Assembly (NCBI GenBank): GCA_016720835.1
Contig: JADKJW010000014.1
Coordinates: 62,001 to 126,000, forward strand
Reading direction: 5' to 3'
Source: Ignavibacteria bacterium
GTDB taxonomy: Bacteria > Bacteroidota > Ignavibacteria > SZUA-365
Length of the DNA stretch: 64,000 nt
The position numbers and the translations under genes are program-made. Every line of letters starts with the position of its first letter. Position 1 is the stretch's first letter. This document shows positions 37,801 through 48,496 of this stretch, one piece after another. The notes below the pieces were generated by a model. It was given only the letters and a program-made list of their open reading frames with translations, did no database searches and was not told the origin of the DNA.

Positions 37801-40800
37801 AGTACATGATGGTGTCGCCCAGCGCCATGGATCCTCCGTGCAGGATCGATGCATCCAGCGTGAAGCTGAACGGCGAAGCGCCTCCCGTGCTCTCCACCCA
37901 TTTCCATCCATTGTCCGCGCTGGTATTCCCGTTGACCGCGTTGAGATCGTGCAGCTTCTTGTAATACAGGCGCGGCTTGTATGCGGTTCCATTCACTCCG
38001 CTCACATCGGTCATCACCACGTCGGCAAGGGTTCTATTCCCCGTGGATGCGGTATTCGACCACGGCGTATACGCGAACACCGGCGGCGAAAAATCACCCG
38101 ATGCCTCGTACGCGCCGATGGTGGGCGTCGTGATGCTGCGCGTGGTGCCGGTGAAATCATCCGACACCGCTGCGATCGGCGTCGCTGCCGCCTGGACCGG
38201 CGAACCGCTCAGCGGAGAGAGATTGCTGCCCGAATTGAATTGCGGATTCGCGGAGATCGAGTTCGCGTCCTGCGATGTCGCTGTCCGCCATCCGGCGAGT
38301 GTCGAGATATCGCCGCCGAAATACCCCAGCACGCCGTAGGAACCATTGGGATAGTAGTCGTTGTAGTTGATGGCCGTAAAGACGGTGCCGCTCGCAACGT
38401 AGATGGAATACGCCTTCGTCCCCGTCACTCCCGACTGTCCGTTCGCGAAGATGTTATTGCGGATGTTCAACCCGGGGATGGGATTCGTGATCATGAGCGC
38501 GGAGGAACCGCACGGAGCCGTGAACGTGAACGCGCCGGTGAGCGCGACGCTGTTGTAGTAGATCATGTGTCCGGTACCGCCCGCGATGCGGATGCCGATG
38601 GGATTGTCGACGGCGCTGATGGTGTATCCGGTGGTGTACACATCATAGATCGCGTTGTTCGCGAGAAGGATGTTCATCGTCCCGCTGTTCGTCCCGGCGA
38701 TGTTGATGCCGTAGGCGCCGTATCCGCCCGAATTCGTATTGCGAATTGCCGAAATGGCGTTGCGGGTGACGACCGCATCGGACACATCATTGCCCAGCGT
38801 GATGCCCGAATTGGAGAACAGGAAGGTGGAGATGATGTTGAAAATGGTGTTCCGTGAGACCGTCGGCGCGGCTGCGCCGCTGATGTCGACGCCTCGGTAG
38901 GTGATGTACTCCGATGCGGTTGTCGAGCCGATGGTGTTGCCGGTGACGGACAGGCCGGTGATGGGAAGGAGTTCCGTCCCGCGCGCGTAAATCGCCGTGA
39001 GTGCCTTGCTGAAGACGTTGTTCTGAATGGTCACATCGGCGTGTGCCTCGCCCGCGCCGATGTATGACATCCCGGTACCGCCCGCATAGACTCCATAGGT
39101 GTGCGTGCCCGAATTGCTCCCCGCGGAAATCCTGCAGTTCTTGATCACCGTCCCGATGGTCCCGGCAGTCGCACCGAGACTCACCAGACGGATCGAGGCC
39201 GTGCTGTCCGCGCCGGAGGTATTCGATATCGTCAAATCGCGCGTGGTGCCCGAAGTGGTGTTCGAGCCATCGAACACGATGTACTTCGACGCTTCCAGGC
39301 TGAACAGACTGCTGGCACATGCTCCGGATACGACCGGTGTGGCGCCTGTCGCGGGTTTGATCGTGAGCGTGTTCGTCGGGCTGCTGCCCGGATTGGAAGC
39401 GAATGTGATCGGGAACGTCTCGCCGCCTCCGTAGGCGGCATCGGTCAGCAGAAATGTCGTCGGACCGCTGATGATCTTGATGTTGTAATCATTCACAGCC
39501 TCCGTGATCGTCCCGTAGTTTTTTCCGGCGCCGACGGTGAATGTGCCGCTGATCGTGGGCAGAATCGCGTAGCGGTTGATGCTCGCCGTATCGCCCAGGG
39601 GAAATGCGGCGGAGGTCAACGTCACATGCGCAGGCCTCGCTGCGAACGTCCCCGCATCCAACCCGACATTGGGTGTCGAAGCGCGGTCCTCCGCCACGAC
39701 GACGTACATGAGCGTGTCGCCAGTCGATGCCGAGCCTCCGTACAGGATCGAGGTATTGATGGTGAATGAGAACGGCGACGAACTGTTTGTCGCGGCGGTG
39801 TATTTCCACCCGTGATTGGCGCTGGTATTGCCGGCATAGGTGTTGGGATCATGCAGCTTCTTGTAGTAGATCCTCGGCTTGTAGGACGTCGTGACGTTGA
39901 CACCGCTGACATCAGTGATCACCACGCCCGTCAGGTTGCGATTTCCCGTCGACGCGGTGTTGAGCAATGGCGTGTAGGCGAAGCTGGGCGGCGTTGCGTC
40001 GGTGCGGATGAAATTGCCTTCGTCCGCGCCCACATCCGGTTTCGTGCCCGTTCCGGTATATCCTGTTTCATACTTGCGCGGCTGTCCGTCGATATCGTCA
40101 GGGACGGCGATCGGCGAGGTGATGCGCACGCCTCCGCTCTCGCACTGCGTCGATGTGCTGGTGCTCAGATGCAGATTGTACGGCGTCGTCGTGGTATTGA
40201 CGAATGGAGGGAACTCGGAGAAGGACGCGTTGTCGCGGGGCGATACCCGCGTCTGAAAATCGCCGATGAGGGCGTCGTTGTCGGATCCGTCGGAATAATA
40301 CACGTAGCAGTTCGCATCCGTGGTGACGTAGAAGTTGTTGTTGTTCGACGCGGCATTGTACGTGCCGAGGTTTGATGTGCTCCTCCGGTATGCGACAGTC
40401 TGACCGAACGACCCCGGCGCTGCAACGTTGATCAGATTATTGTTGCGCAAATCCACGGTGGCGGTTTCCACCGCATACAAGGCGGAGCTTGCGAAATCCG
40501 AATTCGAGCTCGCACCGTCCAGGTAGACGGAATTGTAGAATACATAGATGTTGTTGCCCCCCGCAATGGAGATGCCGGTCATGGTCGGATTTGCGCCGCC
40601 GGCGTCAGGGGTCGAAAGTCCGTGAATGAAATTATTGAGAATGTAGACGGTGGTGCCCGTCCCGATGAAAATACCGTGCACCGAAGCGGTGGACAGGGTC
40701 GTGCTGGTGAGACCGTAAATATGCGAGTGAGATATCCGGATCTCGCTCCCCTGCTGATTGTAGATTCCGTAGATGGCGCCTCCCGCCGACGTGAACCCGG

Positions 40801-42313
40801 AGAGGGTGTCCCGCCGGAACGTCTTGACGGACCCCGTGCCGGTGCTGCTGTAAAAACCATAGATGATGCCGGTGCCCGCGGTGCGGAGACGCGAGATCCT
40901 ATTGCTGTCGAGCGATTCCGACGTCGTGGATGAATTGCTCTGAAATCCGTAGATGGCGCCGGGACTGCTCGTGTGCGTCAGTTGATTCGAGTCGATCACA
41001 TTCCGCGCAAAGCGGATGTTGCCCGTGCCTCCGATGGTGGCACAGTACATGTGCCCCGCTGCGCCGGTCTTCTGATTCCCGGTGATGCTGTTCAACTCGA
41101 TGTTCAACGACGCCGGCGATCCCCCGACGATCCCGTAGAAGCTGCTCGCGGACGTTGTTCCGGACATCGTATTGTCGCTCACCATGTTGCCGGTGATGTA
41201 CATCTGCGAGGCGGTGGAGGAATTGTAGATGCCGTAGAATGCGCCGGAAGTAGCCGTGGTGAAGGTGCAGTTGCGGATTTCGTTGTGATGGATGGACGCG
41301 ATATTCGTCGTTCCTCCGCTGCCCGCCGCGTTCGATATCCCGTATACGCTCGATCCCGAGGCGTTGCTCGCCAGCATGATGACATTGCCATACACCTCGA
41401 GCGACGCCGCCGCGGAAACCTCGAGCAGAATGCCGGTGAGGACGTTGCTCGTCCCCGTTCCGCCGGAAATGAGATTGTTCGCGATCTTCTGCCTGTTCTG
41501 ATACTTGGTGGAAATACCGTAGGAGGCCACGCCGACACCGCCGAAATTGGTGATCCTGTTCCCCCCGGCAACACCGATCTGATTATTATCATCGAACAAG
41601 GTATACGGGCTCGCGGTGTGATTGTAGCCTTTGACCAGAATGCCGAGATAAACATTCGACAGGGTATCGGCATAAAACTGGTTGTTTGAATTCGTTCCCC
41701 AGGTGCTCGTGGGTGTCACGACGGCGGAGGTGTCGGTTTCAGCGCAATAGATGCCGATGGTGGTGGTATGCGCCTTGTTCAGTGAGATCGCGCAGTTTTT
41801 TATCGTGATATTCTGGCATCCGTTGTTTCCTCTCCTGAACAGGGCGAAACCGAATTCTGGCCGTGTGGTGGCAGTCGTGTGGTTCGAACTGTCCTGAATC
41901 GAAATCCCGTCGAAGGTGATTCCGTCTCCTCCCACGATTGCAATGACCGCGTCGCGCGTCCCGAGCCCGGTCGCCGCGGTGATGCGCGGATTCGGTCCCG
42001 AACCGCTCTTCTGAAAAACGACGGGCTTCGAAACGCTCATCGAGGTATCCCTGATGTACCCGGCGCTCCTCGCGGTGAAGGTCTCCAGATGCCCGGCAGG
42101 AATGTTGAAGGTCACCCCACCGCTCCCGACACCTTTTGCGTTGATGTCCGCTATGGCACTTTGCACCGTCGTATAGGTCTGTCCGGCGCCAATCGTATGT
42201 GTCCCGGTCAGCGGCTGAGAATTCGCCTTCAGGCACACGATGGCGATGGCCATCGCGAGTAGCATTCCATGGAAAATGAAATTTTTTCCGCGTCGTCCAG
42301 TATCGCTTGTCAT
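34805..42313 (-). CDS. Giant T9SS-secreted right-handed beta-helix protein
   Basis: A 2502-residue protein. The start is placed at MTSDTGRRGKNFIFHGMLLAM because ACCGGAGTGCAAAT upstream gives a spaced SD and the signal peptide (to KANSQ) follows; the ATG at 42352 is an alternative. Three long beta-helix modules open with GAGQTYTTVQSAIADIN, GAGKNYGTITEAVNDYN and GSGQVYTTLTGSG. Two copies of one linker domain separate them: each has FAYTP-NTASTGNR, DVSGVN, PRxYYKKLHD, SPFSFT, a GDT-MY-VAED segment, and ISGTF-VG. The helices are rich in N-x-I and SGT-type turns. It ends with a T9SS type A domain (LSQNYPNPFSSMTAI, LLGREVARLVDAR, SGQYICRL). It is probably a surface adhesin or polysaccharide-binding protein. 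Read in one unbroken frame of 7.5 kb. Confidence 0.88.
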   Translation of the reverse strand: MTSDTGRRGKNFIFHGMLLAMAIAIVCLKANSQPLTGTHTIGAGQTYTTVQSAIADINAKGVGSGGVTFNIPAGHLETFTARSAGYIRDTSMSVSKPVVFQKSGSGPNPRITAATGLGTRDAVIAIVGGDGITFDGISIQDSSNHTTATTRPEFGFALFRRGNNGCQNITIKNCAISLNKAHTTTIGIYCAETDTSAVVTPTSTWGTNSNNQFYADTLSNVYLGILVKGYNHTASPYTLFDDNNQIGVAGGNRITNFGGVGVASYGISTKYQNRQKIANNLISGGTGTSNVLTGILLEVSAAASLEVYGNVIMLASNASGSSVYGISNAAGSGGTTNIASIHHNEIRNCTFTTATSGAFYGIYNSSTASQMYITGNMVSDNTMSGTTSASSFYGIVGGSPASLNIELNSITGNQKTGAAGHMYCATIGGTGNIRFARNVIDSNQLTHTSSPGAIYGFQSNSSTTSESLDSNRISRLRTAGTGIIYGFYSSTGTGSVKTFRRDTLSGFTSAGGAIYGIYNQQGSEIRISHSHIYGLTSTTLSTASVHGIFIGTGTTVYILNNFIHGLSTPDAGGANPTMTGISIAGGNNIYVFYNSVYLDGASSNSDFASSALYAVETATVDLRNNNLINVAAPGSFGQTVAYRRSTSNLGTYNAASNNNNFYVTTDANCYVYYSDGSDNDALIGDFQTRVSPRDNASFSEFPPFVNTTTTPYNLHLSTSTSTQCESGGVRITSPIAVPDDIDGQPRKYETGYTGTGTKPDVGADEGNFIRTDATPPSFAYTPLLNTASTGNRNLTGVVITDVSGVNVTTSYKPRIYYKKLHDPNTYAGNTSANHGWKYTAATNSSSPFSFTINTSILYGGSASTGDTLMYVVVAEDRASTPNVGLDAGTFAARPAHVTLTSAAFPLGDTASINRYAILPTISGTFTVGAGKNYGTITEAVNDYNIKIISGPTTFLLTDAAYGGGETFPITFASNPGSSPTNTLTIKPATGATPVVSGACASSLFSLEASKYIVFDGSNTTSGTTRDLTISNTSGADSTASIRLVSLGATAGTIGTVIKNCRISAGSNSGTHTYGVYAGGTGMSYIGAGEAHADVTIQNNVFSKALTAIYARGTELLPITGLSVTGNTIGSTTASEYITYRGVDISGAAAPTVSRNTIFNIISTFLFSNSGITLGNDVSDAVVTRNAISAIRNTNSGGYGAYGINIAGTNSGTMNILLANNAIYDVYTTGYTISAVDNPIGIRIAGGTGHMIYYNSVALTGAFTFTAPCGSSALMITNPIPGLNIRNNIFANGQSGVTGTKAYSIYVASGTVFTAINYNDYYPNGSYGVLGYFGGDISTLAGWRTATSQDANSISANPQFNSGSNLSPLSGSPVQAAATPIAAVSDDFTGTTRSITTPTIGAYEASGDFSPPVFAYTPWSNTASTGNRTLADVVMTDVSGVNGTAYKPRLYYKKLHDLNAVNGNTSADNGWKWVESTGGASPFSFTLDASILHGGSMALGDTIMYFLVAEDLATSPNVGSDHGVFAALPAHVALSAAAFPIGDTAVIHRFVICTTISGTFAVGSGQVYTTLTGSGGLFQALKTSVLAGDLTAVISSDITEPGTYGLDPWPEQGAGGYSLRIVPDAVARTVRGLSVAPNTPMIRINGAKRVSINGTASNLLTFRNSSASPESTGPTIAFMNGAMNDSLINCIIENNGTSIGSGAVNIGGGAASSAILIAANVIHDATADNSGSPANAISSNSSANASITILSNSISNWTNSGIDAAAADSGWNVTGNSFYRSLGSPASGSQTVVSLLQGEGHSIMNNMIGGTAANCGGGMWAHSGTGPVIGIDLANTAASTSTISGNIITRWSIRDTAAFIGIRTSGGSTTVFDNTVGGSSAADSVQSWSSGTVTAISCLSGDASVGHNAIANVRQTGGSTGEFAGIALAGSGVMSATQNTIWNVGGTSASASTAGNAGILCRGAASATPVYTLANNMITLGTGASNGIAWQPIDNQTAPGNTVNVYFNSLLVQGSAVGATATSAYRKSDASIDNLRNNIFYNARSGGTGAHAAIAIADGSAALTSDYNALVVVAASTTAVWEGANCDFPAWRSYSASDGFSHAATSAQLPVSSLFTNAGNGTLTIVGNNEEAWAVNGKGIAGAETGSITDDHDANGIRAANPGIPTDIGADEFTPTSNPPTLVLTPVSGGTSAFTYLGRTVMTVDWAATGTVPSTLSLRYYSGVNPPSPLTGAYSNAYWYVTATGGSGYTYSVTLHYTPAILGSISTENSTRIAKRAGGVWTHYQNASLNTSAKTVTLSGLTTVSEFALSDNTNPLPVELMAFTASHRGNRVALAWKTASELNSLRFDVERAARATGPWTVLGSVAAAGSSDKDLSYAFIDETLPVGADVYYRLRTFDRDGSSSLSSVLHVALRMPDRISLSQNYPNPFSSMTAISYALPAGGAVTLSVHSLLGREVARLVDARQEAGSYTVAFDAGSLESGQYICRLTVDGAVTSSVMTRMR

Positions 42314-42515
42314 ATTTGCACTCCGGTTGCCCGTTTTGATTGGCAATTCCATGATTACCTGGTAAATCGGTGAAATTAATGCAATTCCCGTGCCGATTTG
42401 CCGAATTACCGTATTTTACAGTGAAAGCGTGCTTGACATTACACTGAGGTTCGGATATTTTCTTCATGATGCATTCGAGCAATGCAGAATCGCAGCACTC
42501 CCCTGTGGAACAACC
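42314..42515. other. Divergent intergenic region
   Basis: AT-rich against its surroundings. It carries the promoter of the beta-propeller gene (42433-42462) and, on the minus strand, a TAATCATGG stretch that may be the giant gene's -7 box but lacks a clear TTG partner. Confidence 0.4.
42433..42462 (+). promoter_or_regulatory. Promoter of the beta-propeller sensor gene
   Basis: TTGACA begins at 42433; TTG, a 20-bp spacer, then TATTTTC at 42456. The leader is about 54 nt. Confidence 0.6.
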
Positions 42516-45500
42516 ATGAAGCATGACCAGATTACGTCGTTCGCCGGCGTCATTGTCGTATCCTCGCTTATACTGCAAGGATGCCTCTTCCCGAAACGCG
42601 ATGTGCCTTTTCCGGCAGATGCGGATGGAACCGGTTCTGCTGAACGAGGATCATTCTCCTGGGGAACACAGGGGACAGTGACGTGGGATATTCCCGATCC
42701 GCGGGGCGTCGCAGTTCCGACTCCTGTTCCGCTCGCATGGACTCCGCTCGCGTCCGCACGTGTCGACATGGCTGAGTACACGTCCTTCGAGGCGCCGATG
42801 AATGAAGAGAGCTTCATCATCGTCGATGAACCTGCGACCGTGTGTGATTTCAATGCCGTGCCGGTACAGACCGTGACGTTCTCGACATCGCTGCTCGGAC
42901 TCGGGGCAACCACTCCGGGCGGGAGTCCGAAAATTTCAGATCTCGCGACACGCGGCGTGCTGCGGATCGACGGCGAGATGGGACTGCCCGGACCCGCGTG
43001 CAATTCCATCTTGCGCGACCGTCACGACCGCCTCTGGGTCGCGACCGCGCACGGTCTCTGGATGGCAGACGGCGAAAGCGGCAGCACGTACAGCACCATG
43101 CAAGGCCTCGCGAGCAACGACATCACCGCGCTCCTTGAAGACGGCGAAGGACGCATATGGGCGGGCACGCGTCACAGCGGCATCGACGTCATCGACCCGG
43201 CGACAGGCACCGTCAATCACGCGGATACACGGCAGGGACTGCAGGATCAGCGCATCCTGGGCCTCGCGATCGACTCGCGGAGGCAGATATGGATGAGCAC
43301 GCAGAGCGGGGTGTCCGTGCTCGATCCAAGCAGGGGAAGGTTGAAGCACATCGGGCCGGGTCAGGGGTTGAGCGGCGTCTGGAGCGAACCCGGGACGACC
43401 ATCGCGGAAGACGCAGGCGGAGCGATGTGGATCGCGACGCCGAAAGGCATCGACGTCCTCTCTCCCGCGACCGGAACCCTCGCGCGGGTGCGACTGAAAA
43501 GCGGCGTCCCCATCGGACCCGCAACGGCCGCCCTGCGCGCGATCGACGGCACGATGCTGGTCGGCGCGAGAGGGGGCGCCGATGTGTTCGATCCGTCGAC
43601 GAAACGCGTGAAGCATGTCGGACCGGCACAGGGGCTCACACTTGCCGCGTCGTGCATCGGGCAGGACGGACGGGGGCGGCTGTGGTTCGGTACGGCGGGC
43701 GCGGGCGTCGTCGCGACGGATCCCGCCGAGATGCGCTTCACGGTGTACGGCACCCGCGAGGGACTGAGCGACAACCGCATCGCCTCGTTGGAATGCGACA
43801 GCACCGGCGCGGTGTGGATCGGGACGCAGGAGCATTTTCTCTCTCTGCTCGATCCCGTCGGCAGGGGGCTGATGCATTTCGGCGCGCCGCACGGACTGCG
43901 CTTCGGCAGCGTCACGGGCATCGTGCCGGATACTTCCCGCACGATGCTGGTCGGAAGCACCGGACTCGGACTGGTGCTGGTGGACCGCATGAGCGGAACC
44001 GCAAGCACGGCCGCCGTGCCCGCCGTGCAGCTGCGGAGAGACCGCTCCGGCGACGTGTGGGCGGCCACGCGGAACGGCGTCGTCGTCATCGATCCGTCTC
44101 GGCAACTGGCGCGCATGCTCGACATGCGGCACGGACTCGGCAGCGCCGACATCACCTGCACCATGCGGACGCGCGGCGGCGCGGTGTGGATCGGAAGCAA
44201 CGGCGGCGGCGCGACGGTCACGGATTCCGCGCTGTCCCACCCGAAGCGGCTGCGCGCGGGAAACGGCCTCGGCAGCGATGTGGTCACCGCCCTGCTGGAG
44301 GATGCGGGCGGCGCGATCTGGATCGGAACGAATGCCGGCGTGGACGTCTTCGATCCCGGCAGCGGGACGACCCGACACGCCGTCATCCGCGGCCTGCGCG
44401 ATGATGCCGCGATCGCCGCGCTCTTCGAAGATTCTCACGGCCGCGTCTGGATCGGCTGCGACGGCGACGGCCTCGTCATTCTCGATCCGGCGAAAGGAAC
44501 CTCACTGTGCCTGACCGGACGGAACGGGCTGCCCGGCATGTTCGTCGCATCATTCGCGGAGCGGGGCGGGGATGTCTACTGCGGAACCTCCCACGGTCTC
44601 TGCGTCGTGACGCTGCGCGGGGACAATCCTCCCGTGCTTCGGAATTACGGACGCGCGGAAGGATTCCCCAAATTCGCGTTCAACGCCCAGTCGGTTGCAA
44701 TCGCGCCGGACGGCGCGCTCTGGTGGGGGGTCGGCGATCTCCTCACCCGCATGCCTCCGGATGCGGTCGCGGACGACCGCGCGCCCCTGACGCGCGTCAC
44801 CGGAATTGAAATCATGGACCGGCGCGAAACCTTCGCCACGCAGCGCTGGCTGCGCGACGTGCTGGCACGCGTCAACGTGCAGGTGGATTTGCGGCGGAGC
44901 GCCGCTTCCCAGGGTGCGCCCGGCGCGAAGGACGACGGGATGCACGCGCGCGCCGGTATTGCGTGGAGCGGCATCGAGGGTCCGTACCAGCTCCCGAGGG
45001 ATCTCGCGCTCCCGTGGGATCAGAACCACGTGCGCATCAGTTTCACGGGTTCGCAGCTGACGCACCGGCACGGGACGCGATACCGTTTCATTCTCGAGGG
45101 CGCGGACGACAGCTGGAGCGCGATGACGGACTCCCCGTTCGCGGACTTCCGAAATCTGTCCGGCGGTTCCTACGCCTTTCTCGTCAGCAGCCGGGGATTC
45201 GACGGCCGCTGGAGCGCGCCCGCCGTGTTCCGCTTCACCGTCGCTCCCCCCCCCTGGCGCACCTGGTGGGCGTTCCTCATCTACGCGGGACTCCTGTGCG
45301 GGTTCCTTATCCTGATGGCACGCATGCAGAGAAGGCGCGTGCTGCGAAGAGAACTCGCGTTGGCGCGTTCGCGGGAAGCCGAGCTGCGTGAGACCATTCA
45401 GCGTGCGGAACACGCGCGCGAGGAAACCGCGCAGATGATGTCCTCCGAGCTCGAAGCGACGCGGCGCGCGCTCAGCGAGACGCGCGCAACCCTCGAGCGC

Positions 45501-46011
45501 AGTCCCGTCGGCAAAGGCGAGGCACGCGAGGTCGATCTCAATCACCTGCTTGAAGAGAGCGTGCAGGCGGCCTTCCACGCCATGCGCGCCACCGCGCCGG
45601 ATTTCCGCTGCGCGATCAAGCGGGACCTGGATCCGCAGCTCCCCGCGCTTCGCGTCATTCCGCAGGACGTGTCGCTCGCGTTCCATCATCTTCTCCGCAA
45701 CGCGTTTCAGGCGGCGGACGAAAAGCGACGCGGCGCGGACACCGATCCGTTGTACGAGCCCGCGGTGGGCGTGCGCACCGCGATGCGCGGCGATGCCGTG
45801 ATCGTGTCGATCCGCGACAACGGCAACAGGATCGCCGCGGACATGCGCGCGCATTTTCGAACCGAACTTCACCACCAAAGCGGCGGGCGAGGCCGCGGGG
45901 ATGGGCCTGACGCAGAGCAACGAGATTATCACCTCGCATGGCGGCACCATCGCCGTCGGCAGCAAGGAGGGCATCGGCAGCGAATTCATCGTGACCCTGC
46001 CCCTCGCCTGA
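42516..46011 (+). pseudogene. Beta-propeller sensor kinase-like lipoprotein, frameshifted in the ATPase domain
   Basis: It starts at MKHDQITSFAGVIVVSSL with lipobox LQGC, so the N-terminus is probably a lipoprotein. Many Reg_prop blades follow (GLASNDITALLEDGEGRIWAGT style), then a Y_Y_Y domain (YRFILEGADDSWSAM), one membrane helix (WAFLIYAGLLCGFLILMAR) and a coiled coil. The HATPase domain has an N-box, HHLLRNAFQAADEK. At the (GC)4 run 45845-45852 the frame slips: one more GC unit would read RIFEPNFTTK, then GMGLTQSNEI, HGGTIAVGSKEGIGSEF and stop at 46011. As written, the protein runs out of frame to 46025. No phosphoacceptor His (H-box) is visible, and DNGN replaces DNGxG. It may be phase-variable, decayed, or a sequencing slip. 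Confidence 0.75.
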
Positions 46012-46060
46012 ACGATGCGCCATGAATGCGCGGAGCCACTCCTGGGGCCGACGATTTTCA

Positions 46061-46091
46061 TTGACCTTTTCCATGGAATGCGCTACGTTTC
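46061..46091 (+). promoter_or_regulatory. Promoter of the first VIT/VWA gene
   Basis: TTGACC at 46061; TTG, a 20-bp spacer, TACGTTTC at 46084. The leader is about 100 nt. Confidence 0.55.
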
Positions 46092-46192
46092 GGCACTGAC
46101 AAGGATTTCCGAGACATGCCGCGATGGATGCTTCCAAAACCGCGTATTCCTGCCGGATTTTCCGGGCGGCCTGCGTTATAACTGGGGATATC

Positions 46193-48275
46193 ATGAAGTG
46201 TACGGGCATCTTTGTTCTTGCTGCGTGGATGTGCGCGTTGACAATTGACGTTTCGGCCGGAGTACTGTATGCGCGCAGACCCGGAACTGAAACGCCGGTG
46301 TATCCGCTCCGAATCTCCAATATCCGTACCAGCGTCACCATCAACGGACAGTTCGCCGTCACGCATGTGGACGAGGAATTTTTCAACGACAACAATCTCA
46401 CGCTCGAGGGCTTCTACGCCTTCCATCTGCCTGACGGTGCGCGCGTGGACGGCCTCTGGCTCTGGGAAAACGGTCAGCGCAAAACATTCGTCTGTCTGAA
46501 AAAGGAAGACGCGATACGCACGTACGACAGCCTGCTCAGCGACCCGAGTCACGATCCGGCCATGCTCGAAGCACTGGGACAAAATCGATTTCAACTCAAG
46601 GTCTACCCCATCGCTCCGAAGAGCTCCCGGCGCATCGAGATCCAGTATTTCCAGACGCTCGCGCTGACAGAGGACGGGTTCATCCATTATCGGTACCCGT
46701 TGAACCTCAGCGGATATCAGACGAAGCCCGTAGAGAGCACATCGATGACGTTCACCGTGTCGTCGTGCACACGGATACTCGATTTCAAAACCGCCTTCGA
46801 TGGCAACCCCATGCTGAACCGTGTGACCAAGGTGGACGAGAACACCTACACGGTTTTCTTCGGTCTGGAGAATACGCTCTACTCCCTCGACTACGAACTC
46901 GCTTTCGCGCCGGAAGGGGTCTTCGATATGTTCCCGACCCTGTCGTGGAAAGATCCGGTACACCTGAGTGCTGACGGGTACTTTATAACCTGGCATGGGT
47001 GGAAAGATGACAGCGGCAGCTCGCGCCTCCGCGATCTGGTTTTCGTGCTCGATAATTCGGGAAGCATGGCCGGCGATCGCGTGCGTGAAGTGACTGGCGC
47101 CGTGACGCAGGTGTTGCAGAAACTTCGTCCGACTGATCATTTCCGCCTCGTGCTTTTCCATCCTTCGACGAATGAGTTTCGCCGTCTCAGTTGCTTCCTC
47201 AGCGGGGTCCCGGACACCATCGCCCTGGCGATCGACTTCATCAATACATTCTACCAAGGAAACGTGGCACCACAGTTACGAGCAGGGGTTCAAATGCGGA
47301 CTGCGCGCAAACTTCCGGCCCGACGCCGACAAGCGCCTGCTGTTCCTGACGGATGGTCAGCCGAATACCGGGAAGACCTCATTCGCGGATCTCATGGCGG
47401 TGATCAATGCGGAAGGCGTGCCGGGCGTGCGGATATATCCCGTCCTGTTCTACACGGACAGCTTGAAACTCCTCTACGACATCGCGGAGGCGACGGGCGG
47501 CAAAGCACAGACCGTCGAAAAGGGCGACAGCCTGGAGTCGGTCATCACGCGCCTCATGTTCGATCTCGATATGGGAGGAGTGAGGCAGCCTGTCGTCACC
47601 TATCTCGACGGGAAGACGTACCAGGTGTATCCGCCTGCCTTCGGCCTGATGGTCGCGACGGACCAGATTGTCACGACAGGCCGCTGGACCGGTGACGGGA
47701 AAGACCGCGCAAACGTGCGTTCAATGAAGTCCGATTCAACCTTCCGAGACCTGACGCGCAATGTGGACTTCGCAACCTGCACATCGAATCTCAAGGACGT
47801 CGGCGCGTACTGGGCATCGAAGCGCATCGACCAGCTCCTGGCGGATATCAAGCAGTACGGCGAGACCGCGGAACGGAAGGATACTGTCATCGACTTGAGC
47901 ATCGCGTTCGGCGTGCTCACACCATACACTGCATTTCTCGTGCTTGATCCAACGCAGACCCGCATTGAAGCTGCACCGCAGGCTGTGGGCTTCGTGCTGG
48001 GCCGCTCGTATCCGAATCCCCTCTCATTGTCGCGCGGCGCACAGGTTTCTCTGACACTCGACGTGACGCATTCAGCGCCCGTGCGTGTCGTGATCACCGA
48101 TATTCTCGGCCGTGTGCTGCGCGTGTTGCCCTACTCCTTCTTCGATCAGGGCCGCCACATCATTTCGTGGGATGGCCGCGACGAGGCGGGCCGGTTTGTC
48201 GCTCCCGGTACCTATGTGCTGCGCGTCATGACCGATGCGGGCGCGTCGCAGCAACGCCTCGTCATCACACCGTGA
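46193..48275 (+). pseudogene. VIT/VWA surface protein, copy 1 (frameshifted)
   Basis: It starts at MKCTGIFVLAAWMCALTIDVSAG, a signal peptide. A VIT domain follows (VTINGQFAVTHVDEEFFND), then a VWA domain with MIDAS start LDNSGSMAGD. Between about 47255 and 47277, just after FINTFYQGN, the frame shifts; the rest (SYEQGFKCGL, LFLTDGQPN, down to LRVMTDAGASQQRLVITP) continues in another frame to 48275. The intact neighbour copy 2 shows what the continuous protein looked like: its GGTNYEQAF aligns with the junction. The tail ends in a T9SS/FlgD-like sorting fold (YPNPLSLSRG, ILGRVLRVL, APGTYVLRV). The product as read would lack half its VWA domain and the sorting tail. Confidence 0.85.
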
Positions 48276-48496
48276 CAGTTCAGCGCAATCTGACGAAGCC
48301 ATAAACCATCGTTCCTGTGGTCTCACATCGTCCTTCGTTTCCATTCATTTTTTCGCGCAATGATGAACGTTTCAATATTCAACTCCGGTCTTCCGAATTG
48401 TACCCCTGTTTTCAATGCCGGGAGCAGTCGGTGCTGCTCCGAACACTGATGACAATCGGGAGTGCCGGAATCACTCGTCTTCCTGCGGGGGAAACC
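48276..48496. other. Gap between the two VIT/VWA copies
   Basis: 221 bp with no gene. No terminator hairpin and no clear TTG-N20-TA promoter was seen, so copy 2 may be read through from copy 1 or use a weaker promoter. Confidence 0.35.
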
